Source of the DNA: Mycoplasma marinum | GTDB taxonomy: Bacteria; Bacillota_I; Bacilli_A; Mycoplasmatales; Metamycoplasmataceae | Direction of reading: 5' to 3' | NCBI RefSeq assembly: GCF_004335975.1 | Contig: NZ_PSZO01000008.1 | Span: forward strand, 1 to 60,693 | DNA: 60,693 bases | In this document: piece after piece, positions 1 through 11,126 of the stretch | Layout of the letters: each line of letters begins with the position of its first letter | Position numbering within the stretch: the stretch's first letter is position 1 | The notes under the pieces: generated by a model | Seen by the model: the letters and a program-made list of their open reading frames with translations, nothing else | The model's database searches: none | What the model was told of the DNA's origin: nothing | Position numbers and translations under genes: made by a program

Positions 1-1
1 A

Positions 2-241
2 AATAAAACAAATTTAATGGGTGTAATCAGAAAGTTTGAAATCAAGAGAATGAATACAGAATTTATTGAAGAACTTATTGATAAAAAATTCCGAGAATGA
101 ATTAACAAACCCGGAGTTTTAGATTATTTAATTAAAGTGGCTGAGCAAAATAATGATAAAAAAGATTCCAATAAAAAAGATTATGTTAAGGAAGACTTGC
201 TTATTTTACAAAAAAATATAATTTCAGAAAGAAAATCCTAA
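2..241 (+). CDS. C-terminal end of an unrecognised protein (5' partial)
   Basis: The frame is open from the left edge to a TAA stop and contains one TGA codon read as Trp (residues FREWINKP). About 79 residues are visible. The piece is charged and helical, with many Lys and Glu, and ends in ERKS. I do not recognise the family. An internal ATG at 17 exists but has no Shine-Dalgarno site or -10 box before it, so I treat the frame as the tail of a longer gene. Confidence 0.55.
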
Positions 242-260
242 CTATTTAAACCCCAGTTTA

Positions 261-404
261 TTATTCGAGTGTTTTTTTTATTCTATTTAATTTTGAATTA
301 ATGGTTTTATTTTCAGAATAAGTGTTTGCAACCATTAAATCAACTATTGAATCACAATTATTTAAATTTCTTTCATCTATTAATTTGGAAGCTTTCTTTA
401 ACAT
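261..404 (-). other. Possible short reading frame or gene remnant, 47 codons
   Basis: On the minus strand a frame starts at an ATG (residues MLKKASKLIDERN) and ends at TAA. Its residue make-up is that of a helical coding fragment, but there is no convincing ribosome site, and it sits in a 400-base gap that otherwise shows only a 9-bp inverted repeat (TTAATGGTT at 298, AACCATTAA at 330) and the lipoprotein promoter (TATAAT near 604). It may be the end of a lost gene. No function can be proposed. Confidence 0.25.
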
Positions 405-648
405 TTGTTAAAAGCTGATTTAGTAATATTGGTTTATATAGTTTTGTATTGGGAAACTATTTTTATTTTTGAATATCTTTATATCGAAAGCACCTACTTA
501 AATTTTAACTAAAGCAACGGCAACTGTTAAGGCTAACTATTTTTGATACATAATTTAATTGGAGTTAATTAAATTACTTTTTGCTGACTTCATATTGTTT
601 AAAATATAATTTCAACTCATTTCATTAAGTAATTTGGAAAGGTTATAT

Positions 649-1892
649 ATGAAAAAAACAAAGCAAATATCATTAGGGATATTATCGGGAGTTTCAATTA
701 TTGCTATGCCACTTGTTGCAATTGTTTCTTGTGGTAAATATGGCGGTAATAAAAACATAAGCAAGGATTTTTTAAGTGGGGTAAAAACACCTAGTAGTAA
801 AAAACCGATGACTAAAACCCCTGCAGCTAAAAAACCTGAGAATACAAAAGTTGTTATTAAAAAACCTAGTAGTAAAAAACCAATGACTAAAAAAGTGGAT
901 AACAAAATACCTGTTGTAAGTTTAAAAGAGATTAGTTTGCCAACTGTTCATATATTAGTTGCAAGCGATATAGTAGATGCTAAACCGGTATCTTTTATTG
1001 ATAAAAATAATCAAACAAAAAAATCTGATGGTTCTGTAGTTCTTTCAGGTGAAGGTAAACTAGCCAATAAGTTAATAAAACAATTGGATGTTCAAAATAC
1101 AACATATATAATTGAACATAAATATACAAAATGAATTAGTAATGGTTCACGAGAAAAACATATAGAGACTTCAAAGAGTTTAAAAGATCTAAAAAACTTG
1201 GGTAATTCAAGTGTGATTACAATTAAATACACAGCAAACCAAGGTTATAAAATAAAAGGGAATGACATCTTAACACTTGATTTAAGTTCAATGCATTTAC
1301 CTGAAGTAGTTTTTAATAAAACATATAATGCATCAAATGATTTTAATGCATTTATATATGATTTAAAAACAGGTATTAAAAAGAATAACTTTCATTCTGA
1401 AATGAATGCTATTAAAGATGACATATTATATTTAGATATGGGCACATATAGTGGTGATATAAAATTTGGAGAGTTTTCTGGTAGTGACATGAAACAATTT
1501 ATTGGAACAAATGTTTCAAATATTGAAGACTGAGCTTTTGCATACCAAGATAAACTGACAAAAATTGATATTAGGAATGTTGGCAAAATTGGCCAAGGTG
1601 CTTTTGGGAAGCACAATTAACAGATTTGAATTTAGAGAATATAAACAGTATTGGATCCAATGCCTTTAAAGATAGTAATTTTAAAAAAATAACTATCTTG
1701 AATAATGAACATAAAGTAGTTGATATTCAAAAAAGTTCGCTAGGTAATTTAACTAACAATACCCATATAAAAGTTAATGATGAAACCTTGAAATCATTTG
1801 TATCTAATAAAGTATTGACTAATGCCAATTATGGGTTTAAATTCAACACTATTTATGTAAATAAAAAACTTTACCACTATCGGGGAATATAA
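649..1892 (+). pseudogene. BspA-like leucine-rich-repeat lipoprotein, frameshifted near 1610
   Basis: The start at 649 follows a GGAAAGG ribosome site. The N-terminus is a lipoprotein signal: KK, a hydrophobic stretch and the lipobox AIVSC, so the protein would be lipid-anchored at the outer membrane face. Next comes a Lys/Pro-rich spacer in which PSSKKPMTK occurs twice. The C-terminal part has leucine-rich repeats of the BspA type (pattern NVGKIGQGAF, then NINSIGSNAF). The first frame stops at 1618-1620 in the middle of a repeat, while the next frame continues the repeat to 1892. One added base around 1611 joins them as GQGAFGKAQLTDLNLEN. BspA-like lipoproteins are surface antigens in several mycoplasmas. 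The break may be a real mutation or a sequencing error. Confidence 0.75.
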
Positions 1893-1960
1893 AGAAGTTG
1901 TATAAAATGCCAACTATAAATTTGGAACAACAATGCTAGCTTTTGCTGGCATTTTTTTAA
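1869..1960. repeat. Copy 1 of a 3'-end/terminator repeat
   Basis: The sequence from TTTACCACTAT through the terminator at 1932-1959 recurs with scattered substitutions at 6149-6245. It covers the last codons of the lipoprotein gene, its 3' untranslated stretch and the terminator. The second copy shows that a sister lipoprotein gene once stood near 6.1 kb. Confidence 0.75.
1932..1959 (+). terminator. Intrinsic terminator after the lipoprotein gene
   Basis: The stem ATGCTAGC pairs with GCTGGCAT around a TTTT loop and is followed by a run of T. It lies about 40 bases after the frameshifted lipoprotein frame. Confidence 0.8.
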
Positions 1961-4010
1961 TGAGATTTTTATTTATGGGTAGTTTTGTCATCCCTTAGAA
2001 ACTTTAAGATAAAAACAAAAACCCTTCTTAAATTAGTTTAAAGAACTTAATTTACATTTCTTAATATTAAAATAATTAACATCAATAATCTTGTAATGAT
2101 TAGCATTAACAATATTTTAAAATATAATTCAACTTAGTATATTTAAACTAAAAAGTATGTTTATTTTTTTCTTATTTTAATCATTTTGATAATTTATACA
2201 TTATTTTTTTACTTAAATTATTTCCATTAACTGGCATTATTTTACATATATTTATGTTGTTTTTATAGTTATGAATTACTTATAAATATTTATTAAGATG
2301 TTGTTATGTGCCATAAACATTGGGTTTGATATCTGATGTAACAATATATTGGTCATTTCTATTCATTTAGATTATTGCTAAGATGTTTTAAATTATTTAT
2401 TTATATTTATAATAATTAATATAAGTTTTTTCATCCTTTGATTACTATTAAATAAATATAATAATGATATTAAGGTCTACTATAGTAATTGCAGTTTTTT
2501 ATTTTTTATAATAGTTATGATTTGTATTATATTTTTTGATTGAATCGGTAAAATCATGTATTTATGAAGACGAGGAAATAAGATTCTTTTTTAAATTTGT
2601 ATCCTTGCAACAGCTTTCATTTTAATTATTGTCAATTTATCTATATCCTCTCTTTTTGTGTTTTTTAATCTTGACACACCTATTCATAATTAAAAAAGCT
2701 ATTTCTCATTATTAACGAGAATATAATTATTTTTAAATATAAATTTATTTAATGTAAGTAATAAATAAGGCTAAATTATAAAATTTAAGGGTTATCATAT
2801 TGCATTAACTAAAGAATTTTTGACATTTATTGCAAAATTTGAGTAGATAGATAAAAGTTTTAAGAAAATCGATGATAAATTTGATGAGATATATACTAGG
2901 TTAAATAAAATTGAGAAAACAATCTGAAAATGTACAAGAAACTAAAAATTATATAAAAATCAAGCAGCAGTTTCCTAAATAAAACAACATGTAAACACTT
3001 TCAAAATATAATAGTTGTGGGCAACTGGTGAACTTATAAAGTCATATTTTTTGTTGGAAAGTTGTTCATGTATTCAAACTTTAACCTAACAAAAATTAAA
3101 AGTATTTTTATGTTTAACCAGAGAAATCATCTTTCAGATTAAAATGTTCATATGAATGACATGTTAACAAGAACAACAATATTTCGCGTAATTGCGATAG
3201 TTAGCATTATTGTGCATTGAAAGTTTGGGTGGAATGTGAATATGAAATCAACAAAAAAATAATTTGTAGACGAAACATTTATCTTGGTATAAATTGAAGA
3301 TTTTAGAATCAATACAGACTTATCCCTTTCTGGAATTGCTCAAGTCAAAGGTATGGAACTTGAAAGAATTATTTTAATATATAAATTTATTAAGTGTGAA
3401 AAAACTTTGGTACTATTTTAATAATTGGCAAAATTGCTTTTGTATTTCATAAGTATTCATGGGATGTTATATTACTAGTTTTATTTATAAAGAAAAACAA
3501 ATAAACAAATGTTGAAAATAAAAAATGTCAAATAAGGGTTAACAGTCTAATTTTATATAAATTTAGTTTTTATATTTTTCGCCACTTTGTATATTGTAAT
3601 TTTATTGCGTAATAGAACCACACCCTCTTTTTAAAGAAAAATATTAATTAAACATCATACAATCAACGGTGGGAATATTTCAGGATATTTCAAGTCTTAT
3701 TTATTACAACCATCTTATTGGCGCCTTATTTCCATAAATTACAATTGTTGCACCAGCCTTTTTAATAATCCTATTAATTCTAAGATCTATTTTTTCTTGT
3801 CTAAATCTACTTTTCAATAAACGGATTTATATCTTCTTCTTTTATGACGAGTTCCCCTTTATTTTCATTTTACATGGGCATAAACTTCATTTAATTCAAT
3901 TGCCTCTTTGTATTATTGTCTTTTTACTATTTATTACCTTACATTTAAAATTGTAATTACTTTGTCTAGTAAATTAAAAAAACGAGTAATTTAAAAGATT
4001 ACAAATTTAC
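1961..4010. other. About 2 kb without an intact gene; decayed DNA
   Basis: No frame of convincing length is open here even when TGA is read as Trp. A promoter-like string at about 2112 (TTAAAATATAATTCAAC) resembles the lipoprotein promoter near 600, suggesting another lost lipoprotein gene. Around 2774-2946 is a broken coiled-coil frame, listed separately. Between 3280 and 3400 and, on the minus strand, between 3660 and 3930 there are stretches whose translations look protein-like but are interrupted by stops. I could not assign them to a family. Confidence 0.5.
2774..2946 (+). pseudogene. Relic of a coiled-coil (DUF16-like) reading frame
   Basis: The frame reads GYHIALTKEFL, then after one TAG stop IDKSFKKIDDKFDEIYTRL and LNKIEKTIW, with one TGA as Trp. 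The heptad-like IDK-F-KIDDKF-EI pattern resembles small mycoplasma coiled-coil proteins of the DUF16 kind. The TAG stop and the lack of a start make it a remnant. The family match is by eye and weak. Confidence 0.35.
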
Positions 4011-4023
4011 TATAATTTAAGAT

Positions 4024-5169
4024 ATGAAAAAAATTACTTTATATTTTGACGAAACAAATCATAGTAGAAAAATAGGTATTTCAAAAAGTGGGGGTAAATT
4101 AACATACAAAAAGGAAGAACGTTGATATAGTTATCTTTTTGTAGGGTTTAAAAATGATGAGATCGCAAGGATGATTTTTAATAAAATTGAAAATAAATAT
4201 TTTCCAAATAATACAGGAGAAATAAAATCTAAAAGACTTTGTAGATTTCAAAAATTCAATTCAATAAACAAAAATAACCTAGGATTTTATAATGAATTAA
4301 TTAAGGAGATGGGAAGCGAGATTATTCACTTTCAGTATGGTTCCATTAATAAGGTGTCTATTTTCTTTCAAAAAATTTATAAAAATAAAGAGATTCCGCG
4401 TATGTTGGGCGAAATTAAATTTAGGCATTTAATGATTGGTTTGCCAAAATTTATTTCAGGCAACATGGAACTAGAATTTTTTAATGAATTATCCAAGGAA
4501 ACCACATTAAAGAAACTAAATAAATTAATAATATTTAAAATGGCAGAGAAGTTAGAAATTTTAAATGGAAAAGTAGATTGTATTCAAATGAAAAATGCTT
4601 TCCAACAATATATAGCTTGCTTAAAATTTATAAATAATAATATTATTGATTATAAGCTTAATATAGATTTGAAGTTTGATTACATGCCTATGCGTTTTGG
4701 CTTAATTAAATATTCACTGGAAACTTCTATCAACCCCATTGTTTTTATCGACCAAGAACATGCTACGGCTTCTGAATTATTAAATAGTTATGACACACGT
4801 GAATTAGACTCTAAAAATGAGCCATTAATACGATTTTGCGATCATGTTCTAGGGCTTTTTAGAAGAATTGTAATATTAGTTAATAAAAATCACTTAAAAA
4901 ATGAAGTGATAAATAATAATTTTCAAGAAATTACAGAATATCCAGATGACATAATAAACTTATCAAAAGGTGTGATTGAACTTTTATCTTCGTTGCGGAA
5001 CTTATTTATCGATAATTTTTGAACAACCTTTAATGATATATATGGTGATGAGATGTCGATTTTAATCGGGTTTTTAGATGCCGTTAAAAACTTTGGCGGG
5101 CAAATGAATAAAATACATATCCGTAATTCAATTGGAGCTTTACTTCAAAAAAACTACTTAAATCTTTAG
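4024..5169 (+). CDS. DUF3800-like protein
   Basis: This 381-residue frame has two internal TGA (Trp) codons. The N-terminus KKITLYFDET and the C-terminal part, with FIDQEHATASELL followed by LDSKNEPLIRFCDHVLG, match the layout of DUF3800 proteins. In that family an early Asp-Glu pair and a late Gln/Arg-x-x-Asp motif (usually LIQLADLIAG) form an RNase H-like acidic centre. DUF3800 genes are often found in phage-defence and mobile regions, but their activity is poorly known. The -10 box TATAAT (4011-4016) is seven bases before the ATG and there is no Shine-Dalgarno site, so the mRNA is probably leaderless. It stands alone between decayed DNA and an IS3 relic. Confidence 0.6.
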
Positions 5170-5299
5170 AATCATTATTTTATTGTGTTATTTAAATTAT
5201 TTTTTTAACTCCTTTAAAAATATCAACTCCCTTAGGTTACTTTTCTCTTTTAGGATTTTATTTTCATTAATACTTTAAAAATGAAAAGATAAAGTAGAC

Positions 5300-6110
5300 T
5301 ATTTAAACTCTTGCTTTGGCAGGAGTTTTCCAATTCAATTTACTTTGCACTCTTTTTGTATTATATCATTCAATGTTTTTAGAGATTTGCTCTCCAACTT
5401 CTTTAGTTGTCATTGTTCTAGTTTTGATGTGGTTTAAACACCCTGATTTTATATTTGCGAAGAAGCATTAAATCTCTTGATCATCTATCAAACTATCAAC
5501 TCGCGACATAGAGATTTTAGCACCAACTTTTTTTGTTAGATTAGCAAAGTCAATAGAAGAATATTAGTGACCATGATCAGAATAAATTATTTTTACTTTT
5601 AGGTTCATATCTTTAAAATGATTGATAACCAAGTCACCCTCTTTTCTTTTTGATATATTACAACTTTCAATATACTTTATTTTATGATTGATTACAATTG
5701 AAAGATATGCATGGTTTGATATTTAACTCTTGATAGGTATATAAGAAACATCGGTAGCAATAACATCCTTGTGATTTTATGCTCTTTTAACCAAATCTTT
5801 ACATAATTGATTATTATTTTGTTCTCTACGTTTTTTGGGTTGCCTGGTTATACAAATTAGCTTAAGCGCCTTTAAATAGTTGCCAATAGTCCTTTTGTTA
5901 ACTTTTTTCTTCTGTAATGTTTATTGTTCGCCTTAAAAGACTCTTAACCATCTTTTCAAAAGTGGTTTTCTTTTACTTTTTTATTTTGCAAAACCCCGAT
6001 TTAGAAATTGATTGACCATCTTTAAATGTTGAGTAGAATTCTCAAAAATTACCAGGATTCATAATTTAATATTTTTTTCATCGATTTGCTTTTAATTGTT
6101 TCAATATAAA
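5300..6110 (-). pseudogene. IS3-family transposase (OrfB) relic
   Basis: Read on the minus strand, the translation shows the IS3 integrase core in order: ITRQPKKRREQNN, DVIATDVSYIPIKS, HAYLSIVINHKIKYIES, IYSDHGH, SSIDFANLTKKVGAKISMS, FFANIKSG, IEWYNTKRVQSKLNWKTPA. These are the usual rve-domain D, D and E regions. Several in-frame stops (for example after NHKD and after DDQEI) and frame changes make it non-functional. Upstream pieces such as EFYSTFKDGQSISKSGF may belong to OrfA. Its upstream end abuts the second copy of the lipoprotein 3' repeat at 6149, so the element probably inserted into a lipoprotein gene. No clear terminal inverted repeats were found. Confidence 0.8.
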
Positions 6111-6148
6111 AAGAGAACTCCTTTCTGAAGTCTTCTTTATCTTTCCAC

Positions 6149-6245
6149 CTTTACCACTATGGTGGAATATAAAGAAATGGTATAAAATACCGATTATAAA
6201 TTTGGAGAAATAATACTAGCTTTTGTCGGCATTTTTTAGTGCAAT
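6149..6245. repeat. Copy 2 of the lipoprotein 3'-end/terminator repeat
   Basis: It matches 1869-1960 over its whole length with scattered substitutions, including the 3' part of the coding frame and a degenerate terminator (ACTAGC, TTTT, GTCGGCATTTTTT). It is the remaining 3' end of a lipoprotein gene interrupted by the IS3 relic. The rest of 6246-6725 holds no gene that I can see. Confidence 0.75.
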
Positions 6246-6737
6246 TTTTAACCATTAAAACATTGCCAAAATATATCAACATAATTTTAAATATTACTAG
6301 TTACTAAAACACCTTCCTTTATCCAAAAAAAGAATATTAACTAGAGTTTGCGTTGTGGAATGGTCGTTGTGGAACGGTATAAAGTGGATATTGATAATGC
6401 TTCTTTGGACTTTTATAATTGGATGTAATAAAATTATATTCTAATGATGCAATTAATTATTCTTGAGAAAATGCAATATTCTTAAAAAGGGGTAATAATG
6501 CAATTTCTTTTATTACTTTACTTAGAATAATAATATTTTTAATAAAATAAAAGAAGGTTATTGTTGAGTAAAAAATGAAAATTTTATATATTTATTAGAG
6601 AATTTAAATATTTAATTAACTGATTTTTATGATTGAGTGGCAATATTTTTATTTTTGATACTTTTGCATATATTTAAATAATAGTTCGAAACTTAACTTC
6701 GAAAAGTTGAGTTTTTATTGAATGATATAATTTAAGA

Positions 6738-6880
6738 AGGGGCATGGTTTTTCAATAAAGTGGATAATAGAAAAACAAAGTTGTTGCTTATTATTTTTAT
6801 TAAAACTATTTGGATATTGCAAGATACTGATAATAAAAATAGTTTTATATTCAATATATGCCCTTTATCTTATTGTTTTT
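6738..6880 (+). ncRNA. Candidate small structured RNA (weak)
   Basis: TATAAT at 6726-6731 is six bases before 6738, the same spacing used by leaderless genes in this window. The predicted RNA starts AGGGGCAT, which pairs with ATGCCCTT at 6858-6865 to close the molecule, and an inner perfect stem AAAACTATTT (6802-6811) pairs with AAATAGTTTT (6837-6846). A T-rich tail follows. No reading frame fills the interval. It resembles no RNA family I know and might be only a decayed region with chance pairing. Confidence 0.3.
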
Positions 6881-7031
6881 AATATTTTCAATAGTCTAAT
6901 AATGAGCCATAATTAAATAATTATTATTCTTATTTTATACTTTTAATCTATTTATAGTTATTTTATGATGAAACAATAATATTTAGTGGCAATTACAGCA
7001 TTTTTTTATTGCGGTGTGGTATAATTTTAAT

Positions 7032-9742
7032 ATGAAAAATTTTTGAAATTATGCAACATATATACGTGAAAACTTTGAAGTTATGGACATTGGCAAAAAA
7101 ATTGTTATTAAAGCTGGTGGGGAGACAATTGAAATAGAAGAAGAAAGATTCAAAATTTTGAATTTTAAAAACTACGAGCATAGTAGAATTTTTAATTTAA
7201 AAATTGAGGAAAATTGATCTGTTTTAATATTATTATTGAAATTATTTGCAAGAGGATATAAAGCAAAAGAAATAACTTTAGAAAAAACTTGAAAGCTTGG
7301 TCATGATAAAAAAGGGAGTTTGGATATAATGATTTCAAGGGGAAAAACTCCTTTTCATTTAATAGAAGTTAAGACTTCGCAGGAATTAGAAAAATACACA
7401 AATGTAACTAATAATATGAGAAAAAAAGATATTACGAAAGCTAAAATCATGCAATTATTTTCTTATATATGACAAGAACAAAAAGCTGAATATGCTTCAT
7501 ATTATGCTTTTAATCCCATTGGAGAAAAAGATGAATTTTTTACCATTACGGATATAAAGAGGATGACAGATTTATCTGGGTCAGTTATTGAATTATTTGA
7601 AAGATGAAACAAATTTTGAGACAAATCATCAGTTATTTTAAATAACGAACCATTCAATTCTTTATTCAAACCTAAGCAAAGTAAAGATTTATTTTCACCA
7701 ACTGAAGAAGATACTAAAAAAATATTCCATCAATTTTTAACAATTCTTAGGTTATATTCAGTTTCTGATAAATCAAATGCATTCGATAAAATGATAAATC
7801 TCTTCATTGCTAAGGTTGTAGATGAAAGAAGGGGAGAACAAAATTTCTTTGTTAAAAATAAAAAGATTTTTGGTAATAGATTCCAATTCTTAATGGGTGT
7901 AGATGATGAGGTTTCAACATTGAAAAGATTGAATGATTTATATAAGGAGGGTATGAAACAATTTTTAGGGAAAGAAATTATAGATTATTCAGATGACGAA
8001 ATACATAATTTATTGGGGTCAAGTAATGAGAAAGTATTAAAGGCTTTTGAAGACTTGAGGCTAAAGAAAAATTCCGCCTTTTCTTTTATCGAAGTATTTG
8101 ATGATACATCTTTCAATGAGAATGCTCAAATAGTTATTGAAATAATGAAATTATTAGAATCCATTAAGTTTTCTAGTAATTCAAAATCTCAATTCCTCGG
8201 AGATTTCTTTGAAGAGTTGCTAAGTACTTCGTGAAAACAAGAAGCCGGTCAATTCTTTACGCCAATGCCTATGGTTAATTTTATTGTAAATTCACTACCC
8301 ATTAAAGAGAAAATAATTGAAAAAATTAATAAGGGCGACGAGGAAATATTGCCACTTGCAATTGATTATGCTTGTGGTTCTGGTCATTTTATAATTTCAT
8401 ATATGCATAAAGTCCAAGAAATTATTTCCGAATTATCTTTAGAGGATTTAGGTTCCAGATATAATAAAAAAATTAATGCTTGAATTGTAGATCCCTTTTC
8501 ATGAGCTAAGGATATAATATTTGCAATTGAAAAAGACTATAGACTTGTTAAAACTACCAAGATTGCGACTTTCTTGAATGGAGATGGAGCTGCAAACATA
8601 ATACACGGGGATGGAATAAATAAATTTAATTCAGAAGAATATAGTGGCACAAAATTATATAATTCAAAAAAGGAAAATCCTATTTTTGATTTTGTAATTG
8701 CAAACCCTCCATATGCAGTTAAAGGTTTTGAGGCAAATTTAATAAAGAAAAAAATTACACGCGATCACTTTAGCTTATTGAATGATGCAAAATCCGGTAT
8801 GATTGAAATTCTTTTCATCGAAAGGACGCTTCAATTACTCAAAGAAGATGGCATTGGTGCAATAGTGTTGCCAAGATCAATATTATCAACTGATAAGTAC
8901 GAATCTACTAGGGATTTTATTTTTAAAAATTTCAAAATTATATCTATTTTTGAGTCTGGGGAGGCCTCTTTTGGAGGTACTACAACATCTCCAATTATTT
9001 TATTTTTGAAGAAGAAACAAATTGAAAATTTAAATTATGATATTCGTATAATTTCATCTCCCAAATTTAGATTTGGTACTAACAATCAAGAAAAAGAATG
9101 GCTGGGTTATAAATTTTCTTCAAACAAACATAAGTTAGGTATAACGGTATCGGGCAACAATTTATCCGAAAATATTCCGAAAATATTGAAAAAGTTTATA
9201 GTGGGTGATTTTGAGGACAAAGCGGAAATTTATAATAATAATTTAGGCATTTTAGATAGGAAAATGAGGGATATTATTATTCCTAATGGGAAAACGAATA
9301 ATTCTATATACTTACACCATAAAAAAATGATGGCCTACCATTATCTAGTTTTGTAAACAAATTTAAACCAAAGGATGAAATTAATTCTGATTGTTCTTAT
9401 ATTGAAATTTCTAATTTAAGTGCAGATGGTAAAATTCGTGGTAAATTTAAAAAGATAAAAACATCATTCACAATAAAAAAAGGTGACATTATTTTTCCGA
9501 TGCTTACTGGTAATCCGAAAAAATTTAAAATTGGAATTGCGGAAAAAGATTACTTCTGTTCCTCTGCTATTGCTGTATTGAGAATCAATGATCAAAAAAC
9601 AAGACAAAATATTTTTAATTATTTTAAAAATAATGAAAATGGCGTACTGGAACAATTATTTTTCCTTTCTGATGGATTTAAAGCTACTTATTTAAAAATC
9701 TCTTCAGAGAATTTATTGAATAATATCAAAATAAAAATATAA
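7032..9742 (+). CDS. Type IIG restriction-modification fusion protein, frameshifted at an A7 tract
   Basis: Restored, the gene encodes about 903 residues. The N-terminal nuclease has a PD-(D/E)XK signature: D98 in KGSLDIM, then E112 and K114 in HLIEVKT. A gamma-type N6-adenine methylase follows, with GQFFTP, motif I DYACGSGHF (from about 445) and motif IV NPPY (558-561). The tail, from about 765, looks like a target-recognition domain (CSYIEISNLS, KKGDIIFPMLTGNP). The first frame ends at TAA 9354-9356, but the frame to 9742 continues the protein; one extra A in the A7 run at 9321-9327 joins them. Several TGA codons are read as Trp. TATAAT (7020-7025) lies six bases before the ATG and no Shine-Dalgarno site is present, so the mRNA is probably leaderless. 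In the present phase the protein would have the nuclease and methylase domains but no recognition domain. Confidence 0.8.
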
Positions 9743-9750
9743 AGTAAAAT

Positions 9751-9793
9751 TTAAGTGTCGCACTTAGAGTTCAGATTTAAGTGGGGTGCTTTT
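9751..9793 (+). terminator. Terminator after the R-M gene, or degenerate left end of the IS30 relic
   Basis: AAGTGTCGCACTTA pairs with TAAGTGGGGTGCTT, with some G-T pairs, and a T run follows. It lies nine bases after the restriction gene. Because it also directly precedes an IS30 transposase relic, it may instead be an IS30 terminal repeat. Confidence 0.55.
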
Positions 9794-9796
9794 TAT

Positions 9797-10890
9797 ATGC
9801 AATTATTCAAAATAAGCAAATGGAAAGTCCCTACAAAACTAAACGAAGAAACCATACAACTCATGTAACTAAAAACAGATACCATCAAATTAATTTTTAA
9901 GAAAGAGTAAAAATAGAACACCTTTTAAATAAATGTTTGGAAAGCATTTCAAAGATAACTAAGATGCTTAAAAGAGCAAAAATTATATTTAAGCGAGAAG
10001 TAGAAAGAAACTTATTAAAGGGCAAATATATAACTCAAAAAGCTAATGATATTTATTCAAAACGTTTTATTACTAAACACAAACTACCCATTGAAAATTA
10101 CCTAGAGTTTTCAAAGTTGTTTCTAAAGTATTTTGATAAAAAATGATGCAGTATAGAAATTACTTGAACCAGAATAAAGATTGAAAAAACCGATATTTCT
10201 ACACCTCCATTAAAATAGAGGTTCAATTTAATCGATTCAAAAAAATGAGTTATTGAAAGAAGAGAAAGACTGAGGAGGGAATATAGAAAGGATGGTAAAA
10301 GATCTGGTGGATATTTCTCTAAGTTCAATGCTAAATATATCTTACCAATTTGAATTAGAAAAAAATCAATAAGATCCAGAACAGATTTTGATCATTAAGA
10401 AATAGATTTAGTAATAGGTAAAAAATCTTATGCCAGAGAAATTTATTAACTCTAACTGAATGTAAAAAAGAATAGTAATTATAACTCCAATGAAATCCGA
10501 AAGCCCTCATGTTTTAAACTCAACTTTATATAAAGTGATGAATAAATATCATCTACTAAAAAAATCAATAACTTCCGATAGTAGTTTGGACTTGAAAACT
10601 CTTGGTTTATTCTCTTGCCAAATTGGAATAGACATTTATAAGTATAATCCATATTCATCTCATGAAGGAGTTTAGAATGAAAATGCGAATAGACTTATAA
10701 GAAGAAAATAGATTTTAATACAGTTTATGAAGAAGATGTTGAAATATTAATGGGTAGCATAAATAATATACCAAGAAAGATCTTCGATTTTAGTTCAACC
10801 ATTACACAATACACATAAGAGCTTTCAATGTTTGATGTTAATACAAGAATGAAAAAGATATTTCAAAAAGGTTGAGAAGACTCCTAAAAG
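9797..10890 (+). pseudogene. IS30-family transposase relic
   Basis: The translated pieces follow the IS30 order: HTH region (ERVKIEHLLNKCLESISKIT, then FKREVERN), the YFSKFNAKYILP linker, the first catalytic region EIDLVIGK, then SITSDSSLDL, IYKYNPYSSHEG, NENANRLIRR, and the tail EDVEILMGSINNIPRKIFDF. The last pattern corresponds to the usual Asn-Asn-x-Pro-Arg-Lys ending. Stops and at least two frame changes (around 10390-10480 and 10670) show it is dead. A right-hand inverted repeat matching the left end was not seen. Confidence 0.8.
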
Positions 10891-10940
10891 GAATAGATAT
10901 TTATAATTGTAAAAGTATTGTACCTTAAATTACAATAAAG

Positions 10941-10967
10941 AAGTAATAACTTTTATAGTTATTACTT
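10941..10967. terminator. Perfect hairpin, probable terminator
   Basis: AAGTAATAACT pairs perfectly with AGTTATTACTT around a five-base loop. It is AT-only apart from two pairs and has no strong T run, so its role as a terminator is uncertain. The interval 10968-11126 shows no gene. Confidence 0.45.
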
Positions 10968-11126
10968 TATAAGTTTATTTAAAGTTAAGACATAAGTTTT
11001 ACTAATAATTTTGCATAAAACAACAAGGGGTATTTTATAATTTCCATAATAGTATATGCAGCAAGAACTATTTGCTCTCTTGAAGATAAAATATTGCTCT
11101 TTAAGTAAGTTTAGGAATAATTAAAA

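Noticed and set aside
7032-9356. Reading the pieces at 7791, 8265 and 8574 as separate small genes
   Set aside because: They are one frame separated only by TGA codons at Trp positions, and the methylase motifs run across them.
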